DNA of 64,000 nt from CAZZBK01 sp964652155 (GCA_964652155.1 CAZZBK010000013.1:1-64000); one strand, 5' to 3'; counted from the stretch's first letter, positions 17,160 through 26,477 are shown. The notes: a model not told the origin generated them from the sequence alone. Program-made: numbers and translations.

Positions 17160-19199
17160 TCACTCGTTGCTGACCTTGTCCAACGCGCGGACCAACGGGC
17201 GATAGCGCTGGTGATCCAACTCGGCGATCAACCCTTGGTCGCTCGTGTCGCGCGACGCCTCGCTCAGGGCATTGCCAGCGTTGTACAGAGCCTCGACCGC
17301 CTTTTCGAGTTGCTCGATGTGCGTCTCGGCTTGCTTCGCATCACGAGCCTCGCCGGCCGCGGCCAGGGCCACGAGCGCGCCCAGGTAATGCAACGAGAAC
17401 TCACCCCGCTTGGCGTGATACCAGAACAACGGCCGGGCCTCGCCCGGAGCGTTGCCGTGTGCCCGCAGCACCTCGTTATATGATTTTGTGAACAACCCCA
17501 GCGCGTTCTTGAGCACGTCGGCCTGCTTGGCGGGGTGCTGATACACGAGGTCCGTCGTCAGCGGCTTGACGGCTGAGTAATGCTCGGAGAGCGCGTGATT
17601 GGCCTCTTCGAGCCGTTGCAGGGCGAGCAACATTCGCTCGGCCACGTCGCGTCGACCGGCAATGGGGGTGTAGAGTTGCAGCACGACGTCATCGACCGAC
17701 AGCTTGCTGAACGCCGCGCGTCCCAGCGCATACAGGGGGACGGTGGCTTCGCCGATGAGCGCGGTCGGTTGCAGCACCATCCCGCGCCAGCCGTGGCGCT
17801 TGGCCAAGTCAATGTCGTGCAGCACGGCAGCTTGGTCGGCCAGGGGCAATGGACCGAGCCCCGAGAGGGCCGCGTGCAACTCGCCGACGATCGGCGCGGC
17901 ATTCTTCTGCAACATGGCGAGCGTTTCATGGGGCGGTTCTTCGTGCAACACTTCGACATCGAGCGAGAACACGACCGAACGGGGCAACCCCTTCGCCAGG
18001 TCGGCCTCGCGCACGAACGAACCGTCGACAAACAACGGTGTCGCGTGCTGCTTGAGGTCGTTGGGCAACAGCGTGTGCAGCCCTTCGTAGTCGAGATGAT
18101 CGCCGAACCAGGCTGACGCCTCGGGGTACGACTGATGCAAAGCCTGCCATTGGGCATGGGTCGCCTCGCGGACCGGTGACGCATCGCCCACGTGGGGCGT
18201 GCCAGGCAACCAAGTCAACACGGGACCAGCGGCGGCGGGGGGCTCGACGGTCGGCGCGCCCAATGTTTTACGCATCTGCTCGATGGCGTCGGGGAGCTTG
18301 CCACGCAACTCGCGAGGAAAGGCCGTCGGAGCGACACGCAGCGCGCCGCCGATACCCAACTGCGCGCAACGGCGCATGAGCCGATGGACCAGCGACTGCG
18401 CGGCGCTCAACTGCTCGGCCGGGGTCGAGCGGCCCGCGAACTCGGCGGCGGTGAACAGCTTGTTCTCGCCGAAGGCGCGTCGCCCTGGCGTGTCGGGAGT
18501 CACGTCGAACGTTTGGCCCAGTTCAAACAAGCGGCTGCCCTGCACGCGTTGACCTTGCACTGTGTACTCGACGAACGGCTGCTCGGTTCCCAACTCGAAC
18601 ACGATGAGGTTGATTTTATTTTTGACCAACTGCCCGATCAGCGACTCGAGGTCGGCCGCGCTCCAGGCGAAGGTCGACGAGAGCGCCGAGCCAAACATTC
18701 GCCAGCCGCGCACGCTCAGTTCGGTGTCTAATACCAGATCGAGGCCGTCGAGCTTGAACGTCGCGCCGGCCGTGGGGAGCATGTCGCCGTGGGGTAGCGA
18801 GCGGATGCCGAAATGGTGCCCGAGTTCGTACACGGCCCAGAGCGTGGCCAGGTCGCTGCCGCCGCCAACGATCACGGTCGGCACCTTGCTGCCAGCGAGT
18901 GTGCGGACAACGTGCCCTTGCTCGCCGAGTTTGGGCCAGCGATCGCCAATGGCTTGAGCCAGCGCGGCGTTGGTCTCGGGCCGACCGAGCAAGACCACGT
19001 GCGCCGCGTCGGCAACGGGGGTGGCGCTCACGCGCACCTCGGCCTCGAACAGCTTGGTAAGTTGCGTCGATAATTCACTCGCCGCGTAGCTCAAGAGCGG
19101 CGAGGGGTTGTCTCCCGTCACCACCGTAACCTGCGGTCCGGCATAAACCCACGACGCCGCGCACAGACATGCGCAGGCCACAAACATCCGGCAGAACAT
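17160..19199 (-). CDS. Exported protein with GH67N-type (alpha-glucuronidase N-terminal-like) domain
   Basis: The 679-residue exported protein starts at ATG 19199, with GGAG 6 bases upstream and a Sec signal peptide (MFVACACLCAASWVYA). Residues about 25-140 (VTGDNPSPLLSYAASELS, HVVLLGRPETNAAL) match the small alpha/beta domain that precedes the barrel in GH67 and GH20-like enzymes. A barrel-like central region follows (SVRGWRMFG, LVKNKINLIVFELG, SYPEASAWFGDHLDYEGLH), then a helical C-terminal region. Catalytic acids cannot be assigned by eye, so enzyme activity is inferred only from architecture. It starts 14 bases after the SMP-30 gene ends and is likely co-transcribed with that gene and the phosphatase and sulfatase upstream. 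Confidence 0.75.
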   Translation of the reverse strand: MFCRMFVACACLCAASWVYAGPQVTVVTGDNPSPLLSYAASELSTQLTKLFEAEVRVSATPVADAAHVVLLGRPETNAALAQAIGDRWPKLGEQGHVVRTLAGSKVPTVIVGGGSDLATLWAVYELGHHFGIRSLPHGDMLPTAGATFKLDGLDLVLDTELSVRGWRMFGSALSSTFAWSAADLESLIGQLVKNKINLIVFELGTEQPFVEYTVQGQRVQGSRLFELGQTFDVTPDTPGRRAFGENKLFTAAEFAGRSTPAEQLSAAQSLVHRLMRRCAQLGIGGALRVAPTAFPRELRGKLPDAIEQMRKTLGAPTVEPPAAAGPVLTWLPGTPHVGDASPVREATHAQWQALHQSYPEASAWFGDHLDYEGLHTLLPNDLKQHATPLFVDGSFVREADLAKGLPRSVVFSLDVEVLHEEPPHETLAMLQKNAAPIVGELHAALSGLGPLPLADQAAVLHDIDLAKRHGWRGMVLQPTALIGEATVPLYALGRAAFSKLSVDDVVLQLYTPIAGRRDVAERMLLALQRLEEANHALSEHYSAVKPLTTDLVYQHPAKQADVLKNALGLFTKSYNEVLRAHGNAPGEARPLFWYHAKRGEFSLHYLGALVALAAAGEARDAKQAETHIEQLEKAVEALYNAGNALSEASRDTSDQGLIAELDHQRYRPLVRALDKVSNE

Positions 19200-19213
19200 A
19201 CGCCACTCCGTGT

Positions 19214-20119
19214 TTATTTTTCTTGCCAACGTTGCCAGTTCAAACCAGGACGATCGACCCGAAACGACACGAGCCGCTGCTGGGTCACTTCGGTCACGTA
19301 GACCGTCCGACCATCGGGACCACCAAAGCACAAATTGCTCGGGCTTTTGCCAAGCACATCGACCTCGTGCAGGATCTCTCCTTGGGGCGACAGCTTGACG
19401 ACCGTCCCTTTGCCGTAACGGGTAATATACAAGTTGCCGTCGACATCGCAGCGCATGCCATCGAAGCCGTGATCGGGAAATTGTTTGACGAGCTTTCGCT
19501 CGCCGAGCCCTTGTGCTTGAATCGGAAACGCCCACACGCCGCGCTGCACGCTCTCGTTGGTGTACAGTGTCTTGCCGTCGGGGCTGACCTCGATGCCGTT
19601 GGTGGTCCCCTGGCCGTCAGCCAGCAGGGTCACGGTCCCACGCGTGTCAATGCGCCAGATTTGACCCGTGTTTTTGCCCCAGTTCGGGTCGCTGGCGTAG
19701 AGCGTGCCGTCGGGGGCGATCGCCAAGTCGTTCGGCTGACTCATCTTCGACTCGTGCGCGAAGACGCTCACGGCTTTGGTGCGTGGATCCACTCGCAGCA
19801 CGTTGTGGTTCACATAGTCGGCGACGTAAAAATGGCCGCCACGGTCGAAGACGATGCCGTTGCCCACGCTCTTGTTGGCGAACTCGACAAAGATTTCCGC
19901 TTTGCCTTCGGGGGTCACTTTGCCAACGGTTCCTTGCTTGGCAAAGTTGACCACAAAGACGTTGCCGAGCGCATCGCAGTTGGGGCCTTCAATGCCCGGC
20001 GTGAATGAGCCCTTTTCGGTAAAGGGGGAGGCGACCCACGGCTTGTCGTCGGCCCCCTCGCTCGGCGCCGTCAAGCAGCACAACATCGTAAGACCCCACA
20101 TCATCCGCTGGTTTAACAT
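19214..20119 (-). CDS. SMP-30/gluconolactonase-type beta-propeller, exported
   Basis: The 301-residue six-bladed propeller of the SMP-30/LRE family is typically a sugar lactonase. The signal peptide is MMWGLTMLCCLTAPSEG. Propeller blades are seen in EGPNCDALGNVFVVNFA, VGNGIVFDRGGHFYVADYV, QPNDLAIAPDGTLYASDP, TTNGIEVSPDGKTLYTNES and DGMRCDVDGNLYITRYG. The E near the first blade, the two N residues (PND, TNG) and the D of the final FDGMRCD sit where the metal ligands of the family lie. Likely substrate is a sugar lactone in the periplasm; its neighbours are polysaccharide-related hydrolases. ATG 20119 and ATG 20104 are both possible starts. Confidence 0.88.
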   Translation of the reverse strand: MLNQRMMWGLTMLCCLTAPSEGADDKPWVASPFTEKGSFTPGIEGPNCDALGNVFVVNFAKQGTVGKVTPEGKAEIFVEFANKSVGNGIVFDRGGHFYVADYVNHNVLRVDPRTKAVSVFAHESKMSQPNDLAIAPDGTLYASDPNWGKNTGQIWRIDTRGTVTLLADGQGTTNGIEVSPDGKTLYTNESVQRGVWAFPIQAQGLGERKLVKQFPDHGFDGMRCDVDGNLYITRYGKGTVVKLSPQGEILHEVDVLGKSPSNLCFGGPDGRTVYVTEVTQQRLVSFRVDRPGLNWQRWQEK

Positions 20120-20134
20120 CGGTGCGTTTCCTGT

Positions 20135-21709
20135 TCAGATTTTTTGTAGACCGGGGCGACCCGACTCGATGGCGAACTTGACGGGCGTTTGCAGCGGCGC
20201 CCCAGGCCGGGTCACGTAGTCGAGCGTGTGATAGTACGAGCGCCACGCACGCGGCGTGACTTCGCATGAGACAAACCCGCGTTGCGAGCTGTGGTACTTC
20301 ACAAAGGGGTTCTCGCTCAGGACGGGCGAGGGTTTTTCTCCCGGCGGAGTACCGTTGCCGCCCGAACTGATCGAGGTGCCGACGAATTCGCTGGCCACGA
20401 CCGGGTCTTGCGGGTCGGCGCTGTTCACCTGCAAGTTATTGGCCCAATGGGTGTGAATATCGCCGGTGAGCACGACCGGGTTGAGCTTGGGTCGCGCGGC
20501 AAAGTACTTGAGCATGCGCTGCCGGTTGGCCTCGTAGCCGGGCCACTGGTCCATGCTGTAGGCAACTCCTTCGCCCATGAGTCGATCGGCGCGGGCCATC
20601 ATCACCTGCTGCGCGAGGACGTTCCATTGGGCCGGCGTGGCGTCGAGCGTCTCGGTGAGCCATTTCTCTTGAGCCGCGCCGAGCAGCGACGCCTGCGGCG
20701 AATAGGTCTCGTCGCAAGGAGGCTTGTTGTTGTCGCCACAGGGCTGATCGCTGCGATACTGCCGCGTGTCGAGCACCGCGAAGCGGGCGAGCCGACCGAA
20801 GTCGACGTGGCGATACAATTGCATGTGCGGGCCGCGTGGAAGCTGCGCTCTGCGGAGCGGCATGTGCTCATAATACGCCTGATAGGCGCGGGCGCGACGC
20901 TCGAGGAACAGACCGGGCTCGACCCCTTTTTCCTCACTCATGTCGCCGGCGCAGTTGTTATCGAACTCGTGATCGTCCCAAGTGACGAGCCACGGGCACG
21001 CGGCGTGCGCGGCTTGCAGATGCACGTCGGTTTTGTACTGGGCATGTCGCGCGCGGTAGCCGTCGAGCGTTTCGCATTCGAGGCCGACGTGCTTGCGGAC
21101 TAGATTGTCCTTGGCGGCTCCTTCGTAGATGTAATCGCCCAGGTGCACGACCAGATCGAAGTCCAAGCGCTGCATGTGCGCGTAGGCGGTGAAGAGCCCT
21201 TGCTCGTAGTGCTGACACGAAGCGAAGGCGAAGCGGAGCCGGTCCGGGAGGATGTCGGCGGTGGGCATCGTGCGCGCCCGACCCACGCTGCTTGTCTCTC
21301 CCACGGCCTGGAACTGATAAAAATACCACCGCTGCGGTTCGAGTCCGGCCACCTCGACATGCACCGAGTGGGCCAGTTCGGGCGTGGCGACGGCCGTGCC
21401 CGAGGCGACGACTTGCGACATCGTTTCATCGCGCGCCACGAGCCAACGGACCTCGATGTTCTCGCGCGGCATGCCGCCACCATCGAGCGGCTCGGGAGCC
21501 AATCGCGTCCAGATCACAAAGCCGTCGGCGGTCGGATCGCCCGAGGCGACCCCCAACTGAAAGGGATGCGCCTTGAGCGCGACATTTTTGCGGACCGTGG
21601 CGGAGAGCGGCGGCGCGAGCAACGGCCAGGCGACGAGCGCCGCGGAGCCGACGAGAAAATCGCGTCGACCCCAAGAACTGCCGACGTGTTGCTGATGACG
21701 GTAGGGCAT
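20135..21709 (-). CDS. PhoD-like alkaline phosphatase / phosphodiesterase, Tat-exported
   Basis: The 524-residue PhoD-family metallophosphatase has a twin-arginine signal (SWGRRDFLVGSAA). The N-terminal beta domain (HPFQLGVASGDPTADGFVIWTRL) is typical. The metal site is represented by FASCQHYEQG, DLVVHLGDYIYEG, TWDDHEFDNN and LTGDIHTHWANN. The frame extends upstream into the sulfatase gene, but ATG 21709 is the first start consistent with the Tat signal, with a GAGG about 10 bases before it. It follows the sulfatase stop by 109 bases across a repeat. Family members cleave phosphomonoesters or diesters of cell-wall or nucleic-acid origin in the periplasm. Confidence 0.92.
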   Translation of the reverse strand: MPYRHQQHVGSSWGRRDFLVGSAALVAWPLLAPPLSATVRKNVALKAHPFQLGVASGDPTADGFVIWTRLAPEPLDGGGMPRENIEVRWLVARDETMSQVVASGTAVATPELAHSVHVEVAGLEPQRWYFYQFQAVGETSSVGRARTMPTADILPDRLRFAFASCQHYEQGLFTAYAHMQRLDFDLVVHLGDYIYEGAAKDNLVRKHVGLECETLDGYRARHAQYKTDVHLQAAHAACPWLVTWDDHEFDNNCAGDMSEEKGVEPGLFLERRARAYQAYYEHMPLRRAQLPRGPHMQLYRHVDFGRLARFAVLDTRQYRSDQPCGDNNKPPCDETYSPQASLLGAAQEKWLTETLDATPAQWNVLAQQVMMARADRLMGEGVAYSMDQWPGYEANRQRMLKYFAARPKLNPVVLTGDIHTHWANNLQVNSADPQDPVVASEFVGTSISSGGNGTPPGEKPSPVLSENPFVKYHSSQRGFVSCEVTPRAWRSYYHTLDYVTRPGAPLQTPVKFAIESGRPGLQKI

Positions 21710-21781
21710 GTGGAGCGACCTCGGATGTGCGGAGGGTGGAGCGTGATGCCAGGCGAGTGACGGGGCGAACCACCCTCTCAT

Positions 21782-21816
21782 GGCCTGTCGGCCACCCTCT
21801 CCCGACGGGAGAGGGG
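21782..21816. repeat. Hairpin repeat, CCCTCTCCC family
   Basis: GGCC-TGTC-GGCC followed by CCCTCTCCC-GAC-GGGAGAGGG (21795-21815, perfect 9 bp), between the sulfatase stop and the phosphatase start. The same family occurs at 47677-47718, 57787-57830 and 57972-58015. It ends 3 bases before the sulfatase stop codon. Confidence 0.8.
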
Positions 21817-21818
21817 AG

Positions 21819-23258
21819 CTAGTTTGAGGCTGGCTTGGCTTTCTTTTTGGCCGCTTTCTTGGCGCTGTTCGCGTCGGGCTGTTTGTCGCCTGGGGCGATA
21901 TTCTCGGTCGGCAGGTATTTGGCCAACTCGGCTTTGACGGCCGCGTACTGCGTGTCGAGCGCGAGATTCTTCCATTCCAGCGGGTCGACCACTTCGTCGT
22001 ACAACTCTTCGTCGCCATTAGCGTAGTGGATGTATCGCCACTTTTCACTCCGCACCGCATGATTTTGGTAGCCGTGGGTCGTCAGGGCGGGGCGATCCCA
22101 GGCCGCGGCAGGGTCGGCGAGCAACGCCTTGATCGATACCCCTTGCACGTGCGATGGCGTCGCCAAGCCGCACAACTCGCACAACGTCGGGTAGATGCTC
22201 ATGAAGTCCACGGTCCGTGCGCACGTCGAGTTCGGTTGGGTCACGCCCGGCGCGACGAAAAACAACGGCGCGCGGGTCGCTTCCTCCCAGAGGGCAAACT
22301 TGCGCCAGTGCTGCTTCTCGCCCAGGTGCCAACCGTGGTCCCCCCAGAACACAATGATCGTGTTGTCTTTGTTCGGGCATTGATCGAAACCTTTCATCAA
22401 CTTGCCGATCATGGCGTCGCAGTAAGCCCCGGCGGCCAGATAACCGCGGACCGCCTCTTTCCAGCGGCCACTCTTGAGCATCGCGGCGTGGTCACCCTGT
22501 GGGTTGGCCATCTTCTGGCCGGCGCTCGGCACGTCGTCGAGGTCATGCTCGTTGACGACAGGCAGCTGAATCGATTCGAGGGGGAAGAGGTCGTAGTACT
22601 TGCGTGGTACGTTCCAGGCCATGTGCGGCTTGTGCAATCCGCAGGCCAGAAAGAAAGGCCGATCGTGCTTTTTGTTCAACTGTTCGAGGCAGTACTCGAC
22701 GGTGTGAAAGTCGTGCGTGTCTTCGTCCTGGCCGTCGGCCGGCGCGAAGCGGATACCAGCGACTCCGTCGTTCTCGCCCTTGCCGGGGGGAAGTTCTTTG
22801 CCGGTGTTTTTGTCGTACTCGTCCCACGTACCCCACTGGTCACCATCGCCGTGATAGATCTTGCCCGCAGCGAGTGTCCGATAGCCGTGGTCATGCATCC
22901 ACGAGTTGAGTGCCACGACATCGGCGCAACGGGTCGCGCGGCGGTTCACATCGTTGCCGTAGACGCCACTCGACGAGCTGCGCAAGCCGGTCATGAGCGC
23001 GGTGCGCGAGGGATTGCAGACCGGCGAGGCGCAGTAGGCGCGGGAGAAGTTGACGCCCCGGGCCGCGAGGGCATCGATCTGCGGTGTCTTGGCCTGCGGA
23101 TGCCCGCCGAGGCAGCCGATCCAGTCGTTCAAATCGTCGACGGCGATGAACAGCACATTAGGTTTCTCGGCCGCCTTGGTCGAGCCGGTAACGAACAGCG
23201 CCACGGCGGGCGTGATGAGAACCGTGAGTATCTTGAGCGCGAAACGGGCCAATGCCAT
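21819..23258 (-). CDS. Exported sulfatase, iduronate-2-sulfatase type
   Basis: The 479-residue type I sulfatase has a signal peptide (LKILTVLITPAVALFVTG). The formylglycine cysteine is C81 in CNPSRTALMTG. Metal-site residues are in IAVDDLNDW near the start and WGDHGWHLGEKQHW, which is typical of the iduronate-2-sulfatase branch; ACGLHKPHMAWNVP also fits. It probably removes sulfate from a sulfated glycan in the periplasm; activation needs a formylglycine-generating enzyme, none of which is clearly functional in this window. The C terminus is Lys/Ala-rich (KKAAKKKAKPASN), like the second sulfatase at 47.8 kb. First gene of a minus-strand series with the phosphatase, lactonase and GH67N-type protein. 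Confidence 0.93.
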   Translation of the reverse strand: MALARFALKILTVLITPAVALFVTGSTKAAEKPNVLFIAVDDLNDWIGCLGGHPQAKTPQIDALAARGVNFSRAYCASPVCNPSRTALMTGLRSSSSGVYGNDVNRRATRCADVVALNSWMHDHGYRTLAAGKIYHGDGDQWGTWDEYDKNTGKELPPGKGENDGVAGIRFAPADGQDEDTHDFHTVEYCLEQLNKKHDRPFFLACGLHKPHMAWNVPRKYYDLFPLESIQLPVVNEHDLDDVPSAGQKMANPQGDHAAMLKSGRWKEAVRGYLAAGAYCDAMIGKLMKGFDQCPNKDNTIIVFWGDHGWHLGEKQHWRKFALWEEATRAPLFFVAPGVTQPNSTCARTVDFMSIYPTLCELCGLATPSHVQGVSIKALLADPAAAWDRPALTTHGYQNHAVRSEKWRYIHYANGDEELYDEVVDPLEWKNLALDTQYAAVKAELAKYLPTENIAPGDKQPDANSAKKAAKKKAKPASN

Positions 23259-23481
23259 GACGGAGTTCCTGAAACGAAGGCGTGTGAAGCGTGGGGTGCG
23301 ACGACAACCGCGGGCAAGGTCTGACGCGAATCGTCGCTATTTTATGGGATGAGTGGCCGCTCGTCGCCAGAATTTTTGCCGCTTCCGCCCAAAAGCGGCT
23401 GCGGTGGACAGAACCGCGGCGAGTCGATAGCGTGCTCACGGGCGGAACTCTTTTGTCGGTCCTTGGTCGAGCGGTGTACTG

Positions 23482-24390
23482 GTGAGTCGTGCGCGACAAT
23501 ATTTGACGTATCTCGTGGTGCGCGTGGCGGTCTGCCTGTTGCAGATGTTGCGCGGCGAGACCTTTGAGGCGCTCGCGCCCCGGTTCGCGTACCTATGCGA
23601 CGAACTGCTGCGATTGCGCCGCGACGTGGTCGACGAGAGCCTGGCGATCGCCCTGGGCGAGAGCGACGAGCCGACGCGCCGTAAGGTGGCGCGACGCATG
23701 TGGGAACACCTCTTCTTGCTGATCGGCGAAGTGGCCCTGCTCGATCGCAAGGTGCATCCGACCAACTGGCGGCGGTACCTGAATCTCTGCAACGGCCAGC
23801 AAACGCTGGGCTACTTTATGAGCGGCCGGCCGATGGTGATCGTGTCCGGGCATTTTGGCAACTTCGAGTTGGGCAACTACGCGCTCGGCTTGCTGGGGGT
23901 GCCCACGCTGGCCGTGGCCCGCGAGTTGGACAACGAGTTTCTCGACGCGTGGCTGCGTCGCTTTCGCGGCCGCACCGGGCAGCGGATGGTCGACAAGATC
24001 GGCGGCTACGATGAGATCGTCGCCACACTGGAGCGCGGCGGGGCCGTCACGCTGCTGGGAGATCAATACGCGGGGAGCCGCGGCTGCTGGGTCGACTTTT
24101 TTGGTCGCAGCGCGTCGACCCACAAAGCCGTGGCGCTGTTCGCGCTGCAATACGACGCCCCGTTGATCGTGGCCTACGCGCGGCGCACTCGCGGACTGCT
24201 GCACTACGACGTGGGGATCCACAGCCTCGTCGACCCCCGCGATCAAACAGCGGCAACCTCGGGCGTGAAGCCGCTCACGCAGTGGTTCACGAGTCAGTTG
24301 GAGGCGATTGTCCGCGTAGCTCCCGAGCAGTACTGGTGGGTGCATCGTCGCTGGAAGGACCATCGCAACGGAGCGCACACAGCCCGGTAG
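23482..24390 (+). CDS. Lipid A biosynthesis-type acyltransferase (LpxL/HtrB family)
   Basis: The 302-residue acyltransferase is of the LpxL/LpxM family, adding secondary acyl chains to lipid A or a related lipid at the inner membrane. A hydrophobic N-terminal helix (TYLVVRVAVCLLQML) anchors it. The HX4E catalytic motif is H124-FGNF-E129 in VSGHFGNFELG, and LLGDQYAGSRGCWVDFFG matches the family's GDQ block. EQYWWVHRRWK at the end is also diagnostic. The start is GTG 23482; the ribosome-binding site is weak. It is divergent from the sulfatase, 223 bases away. No other lipid A gene is in the window. Confidence 0.92.
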   Translation: MSRARQYLTYLVVRVAVCLLQMLRGETFEALAPRFAYLCDELLRLRRDVVDESLAIALGESDEPTRRKVARRMWEHLFLLIGEVALLDRKVHPTNWRRYLNLCNGQQTLGYFMSGRPMVIVSGHFGNFELGNYALGLLGVPTLAVARELDNEFLDAWLRRFRGRTGQRMVDKIGGYDEIVATLERGGAVTLLGDQYAGSRGCWVDFFGRSASTHKAVALFALQYDAPLIVAYARRTRGLLHYDVGIHSLVDPRDQTAATSGVKPLTQWFTSQLEAIVRVAPEQYWWVHRRWKDHRNGAHTAR

Positions 24391-24419
24391 AGTTTTTCAC
24401 ATGATGGCAGCTTGTATTT

Positions 24420-24488
24420 GGGTGCCATGGCCACATGAAGGGTGGCCATGTGCGCGCATGCCCACGTCGAACCGTGGGCATGGCACCC
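24420..24488. repeat. Three-stem cruciform repeat, CATGCCCACG family
   Basis: Outer arms GGGTGCCATG (24420-24429) and CATGGCACCC (24479-24488) enclose two hairpins: CATGGCCAC-ATGAAGG-GTGGCCATG (24426-24450) and CATGCCCACG-TCGAAC-CGTGGGCATG (24457-24482). The outer and inner stems overlap, so alternative foldings compete. The second hairpin shares its stem with the copy at 11524-11547. It lies between convergent genes. Confidence 0.8.
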
Positions 24489-24530
24489 GCTAGAGCTACT
24501 CCGCTACTCCGCTACCCCTCCGCTTCATTT

Positions 24531-24559
24531 CGCGCTCCGCTGCGCGTCGCGGCTAACGA
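24531..24559. repeat. Single arm of the TTAGCCGCGACGCG inverted-repeat family
   Basis: CGCGCTCCGCT followed by GCGCGTCGCGGCTAACGA, with one G missing, matches one arm of the long inverted repeat at 43636-43724. It sits 7 bases from the stop codon of the TPR lipoprotein gene. Confidence 0.6.
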
Positions 24560-24565
24560 ACTTGC

Positions 24566-25684
24566 TTAGCTGCCCGAGTACGGATTCGCGGCGGGGGCGG
24601 GAGCCATGACGCTCGGAGCGACTTGCGAGGTGCCATAGGGGGTCGCGCCCTGCGGGATGCCGTTGCTGAATTGCATCGGCGCGCCCATCGGGCCTGAGTA
24701 GGGCGCGGTGGTCGAGCCCACCGACGGGGCCGTGCCATGATGGTAAGCCGGCATCGCCGAGTTGTACGCGACGGGTTGCACGCCGCCGGTTTGAGTTGTG
24801 GCGGGCGGACTCTGCGGCACGGCGGCTTGCGGCCCGTTCCAGCTCAAGGTGCCGGCCGGAGGCTGCGGATTCACGGGGACTTTGTTCTCGGTCACCGGCA
24901 GTTGATTCCAACCGGCTTGCATCGGCTGGGCCGGAGGGAGCGTCGCCGCCACCTGTTGCGGCGGCAGCAACGGATTGCTCGGTGCCACGGGCTGCCGTGG
25001 CTGATAATTGCCCGTCAGGTACAGCAGACCGTTGGCGGCTGCGCGCAGATTCGGATCATGCGACAGCGATTGATTGAAGTGAAACTTAGCCTCGTCGATG
25101 CGGGCGATTTGCGTGAGCACATAGCCCAGGCTGCAATGGGCCTGCGCTTCGCTGTTCACTCGCAGAAAGCATTGCAGGGCTTCGTCACTGCGTCCTTGCT
25201 GACCGAGCACGAGGCCAAGGTTGTTGTTGGCCGTGGGGTGCTTGGGCTCGATGGCCAGCGCCTCGCGATACATTTTTTCAGCTTCCGGGAGCCGGTTCTC
25301 GATGAACAGCCGGTAGCCCATGTCGCTGAGCAGTTGCGGCGACTTGGGGCCGATCTCGTAGGCTTGGAAAAAGTGCTCGTCGGCCTCGGCGTACTTGCCG
25401 TTCTTGGCCGCCATGACCCCCAGGCGATGATGGGCAAGTTGGTGCTTGGGGTTCTTCTTGATGAGCTCTTCGTAGATATGCTTGGCGTCGGTGTCTTGGC
25501 CACGCTGCTCGGCGAGCTGCGCCAGCGAGATCGTTTGCTTCTCTTTTCGCGCCAGGTTTTCTGCCGTGGGCAGCTCGGGCAACGTGCTCGTGAGCGCACA
25601 GCCCGAGAGGGCGACGAGCAACACGCTGAAAAAATGTCCACCGTGCAAAACCGTCGGGCTGCCGCATCGAGTGACGAGAGACAT
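24566..25684 (-). CDS. TPR lipoprotein, TadD-like
   Basis: The 372-residue protein has a lipobox (LVALSGC, Cys about residue 29) predicting an outer-membrane lipoprotein. Four to five tetratricopeptide repeats cover residues about 50-220 (DAKHIYEELIKKNPKHQLAHHRLG, spread over helices such as AEKMYREALAIEPKHPTANN and DEALQCF). The last 150 residues are a Pro/Gln/Gly/Ala-rich, probably disordered tail. Downstream of a secretin and a CpaD-like lipoprotein on the same strand, it fits TadD, the pilotin-like TPR lipoprotein of Tad pilus systems (inference from context). The gap of 181 bases to the previous gene suggests a weaker operon link. Confidence 0.8.
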   Translation of the reverse strand: MSLVTRCGSPTVLHGGHFFSVLLVALSGCALTSTLPELPTAENLARKEKQTISLAQLAEQRGQDTDAKHIYEELIKKNPKHQLAHHRLGVMAAKNGKYAEADEHFFQAYEIGPKSPQLLSDMGYRLFIENRLPEAEKMYREALAIEPKHPTANNNLGLVLGQQGRSDEALQCFLRVNSEAQAHCSLGYVLTQIARIDEAKFHFNQSLSHDPNLRAAANGLLYLTGNYQPRQPVAPSNPLLPPQQVAATLPPAQPMQAGWNQLPVTENKVPVNPQPPAGTLSWNGPQAAVPQSPPATTQTGGVQPVAYNSAMPAYHHGTAPSVGSTTAPYSGPMGAPMQFSNGIPQGATPYGTSQVAPSVMAPAPAANPYSGS

Positions 25685-25865
25685 GACGCAACCTCGCTAA
25701 AAATGTCAACGACAAACGCCACGCCGCGGAGGGTTCGCTGCTGTTCAGGCGACGGAGAGGGGGAGAGCCTCGTTTATCTTGGCGGCACTCGAAAAATTGG
25801 GACCGTCCCCAGCCATTTTGTTCGATGCTCTGATTTGAATTGGGACACGTGTTGCGAGTGGCGGT

Positions 25866-26477
25866 CTAGAACATGCCTCCACCCCCCGCGCCCCCCATGC
25901 CGCCGCCGCCAAAGCCACCGAGTCCGCCACCAAAGCCGCCAAAGCCCACTCCCGCGCCGCGGAACATGTTGTAGTAGGCCCGTTCTGATTCGTACTCGTG
26001 GAATCCGCGGGTGATGGCCGTCGAGATGACGACGCGCTGCTGGGCGTCGGGCACGCCCATCATGCTGAGCGCTTGCACGACAATCTCGCGGCGTCGGGCG
26101 TCGAGTTCGGCGTTGGAGTGGATTGGGTAATGGAACTCGCTCGTGTCGCGGACGCTCGAGTTGCTGCGCTCGATGATGACCGCGAAGTTCTGACCGGCAT
26201 TGATGCGAGCCGCGACCTGCTTGAGATGGTCCTCGCCGTAGGTGTTGAGCCGGGTGGTGTTTTGCAGCCACTCGTGCTGGTAGACGACAAACTTGCTGGG
26301 CTCGGCGTTGTCTTCCTGGGTTTGCCAGAGCGGGTCGGTGAGCGTGCCTTGGGGCGGATACCCGCTGGGGGCGTTGAAGTAGCCCCCTCCCCAGCGCAGC
26401 GAGCAGCCGCTCACGACGTTCAGGCCCAGCGCCAAGGCGGCCAAGGCGGTGCGCCATTCTCGCAGGGGTCGTCGCAT
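25866..26477 (-). CDS. Lipoprotein of a Tad-like system, CpaD-like (weak similarity)
   Basis: The 203-residue protein has a lipobox (LNVVSGC). After it comes a region (TRLNTYGEDHLKQVAARIN, NAELDARRREIVVQALSMMGV, QRVVISTAITRGF) that reads like the OmpA/CpaD-type alpha-beta fold, in which residues linked to peptidoglycan binding are variable. The last 35 residues are almost only Gly and Phe/Met (FGGFGGGLGGFGGGG). ATG 26477 is chosen over 26498 because AAGGAA lies 8 bases before it. It starts 70 bases after the secretin gene and is probably co-transcribed. CpaD/TadB-type lipoproteins assist secretin assembly; that role is inferred from position only. Confidence 0.65.
   Translation of the reverse strand: MRRPLREWRTALAALALGLNVVSGCSLRWGGGYFNAPSGYPPQGTLTDPLWQTQEDNAEPSKFVVYQHEWLQNTTRLNTYGEDHLKQVAARINAGQNFAVIIERSNSSVRDTSEFHYPIHSNAELDARRREIVVQALSMMGVPDAQQRVVISTAITRGFHEYESERAYYNMFRGAGVGFGGFGGGLGGFGGGGMGGAGGGGMF

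Noticed and set aside
21710..22060. Upstream extension of the phosphatase gene into the sulfatase gene
   Set aside because: The Tat signal begins at 21709; the extension is Arg/Thr-rich shadow sequence of the sulfatase.
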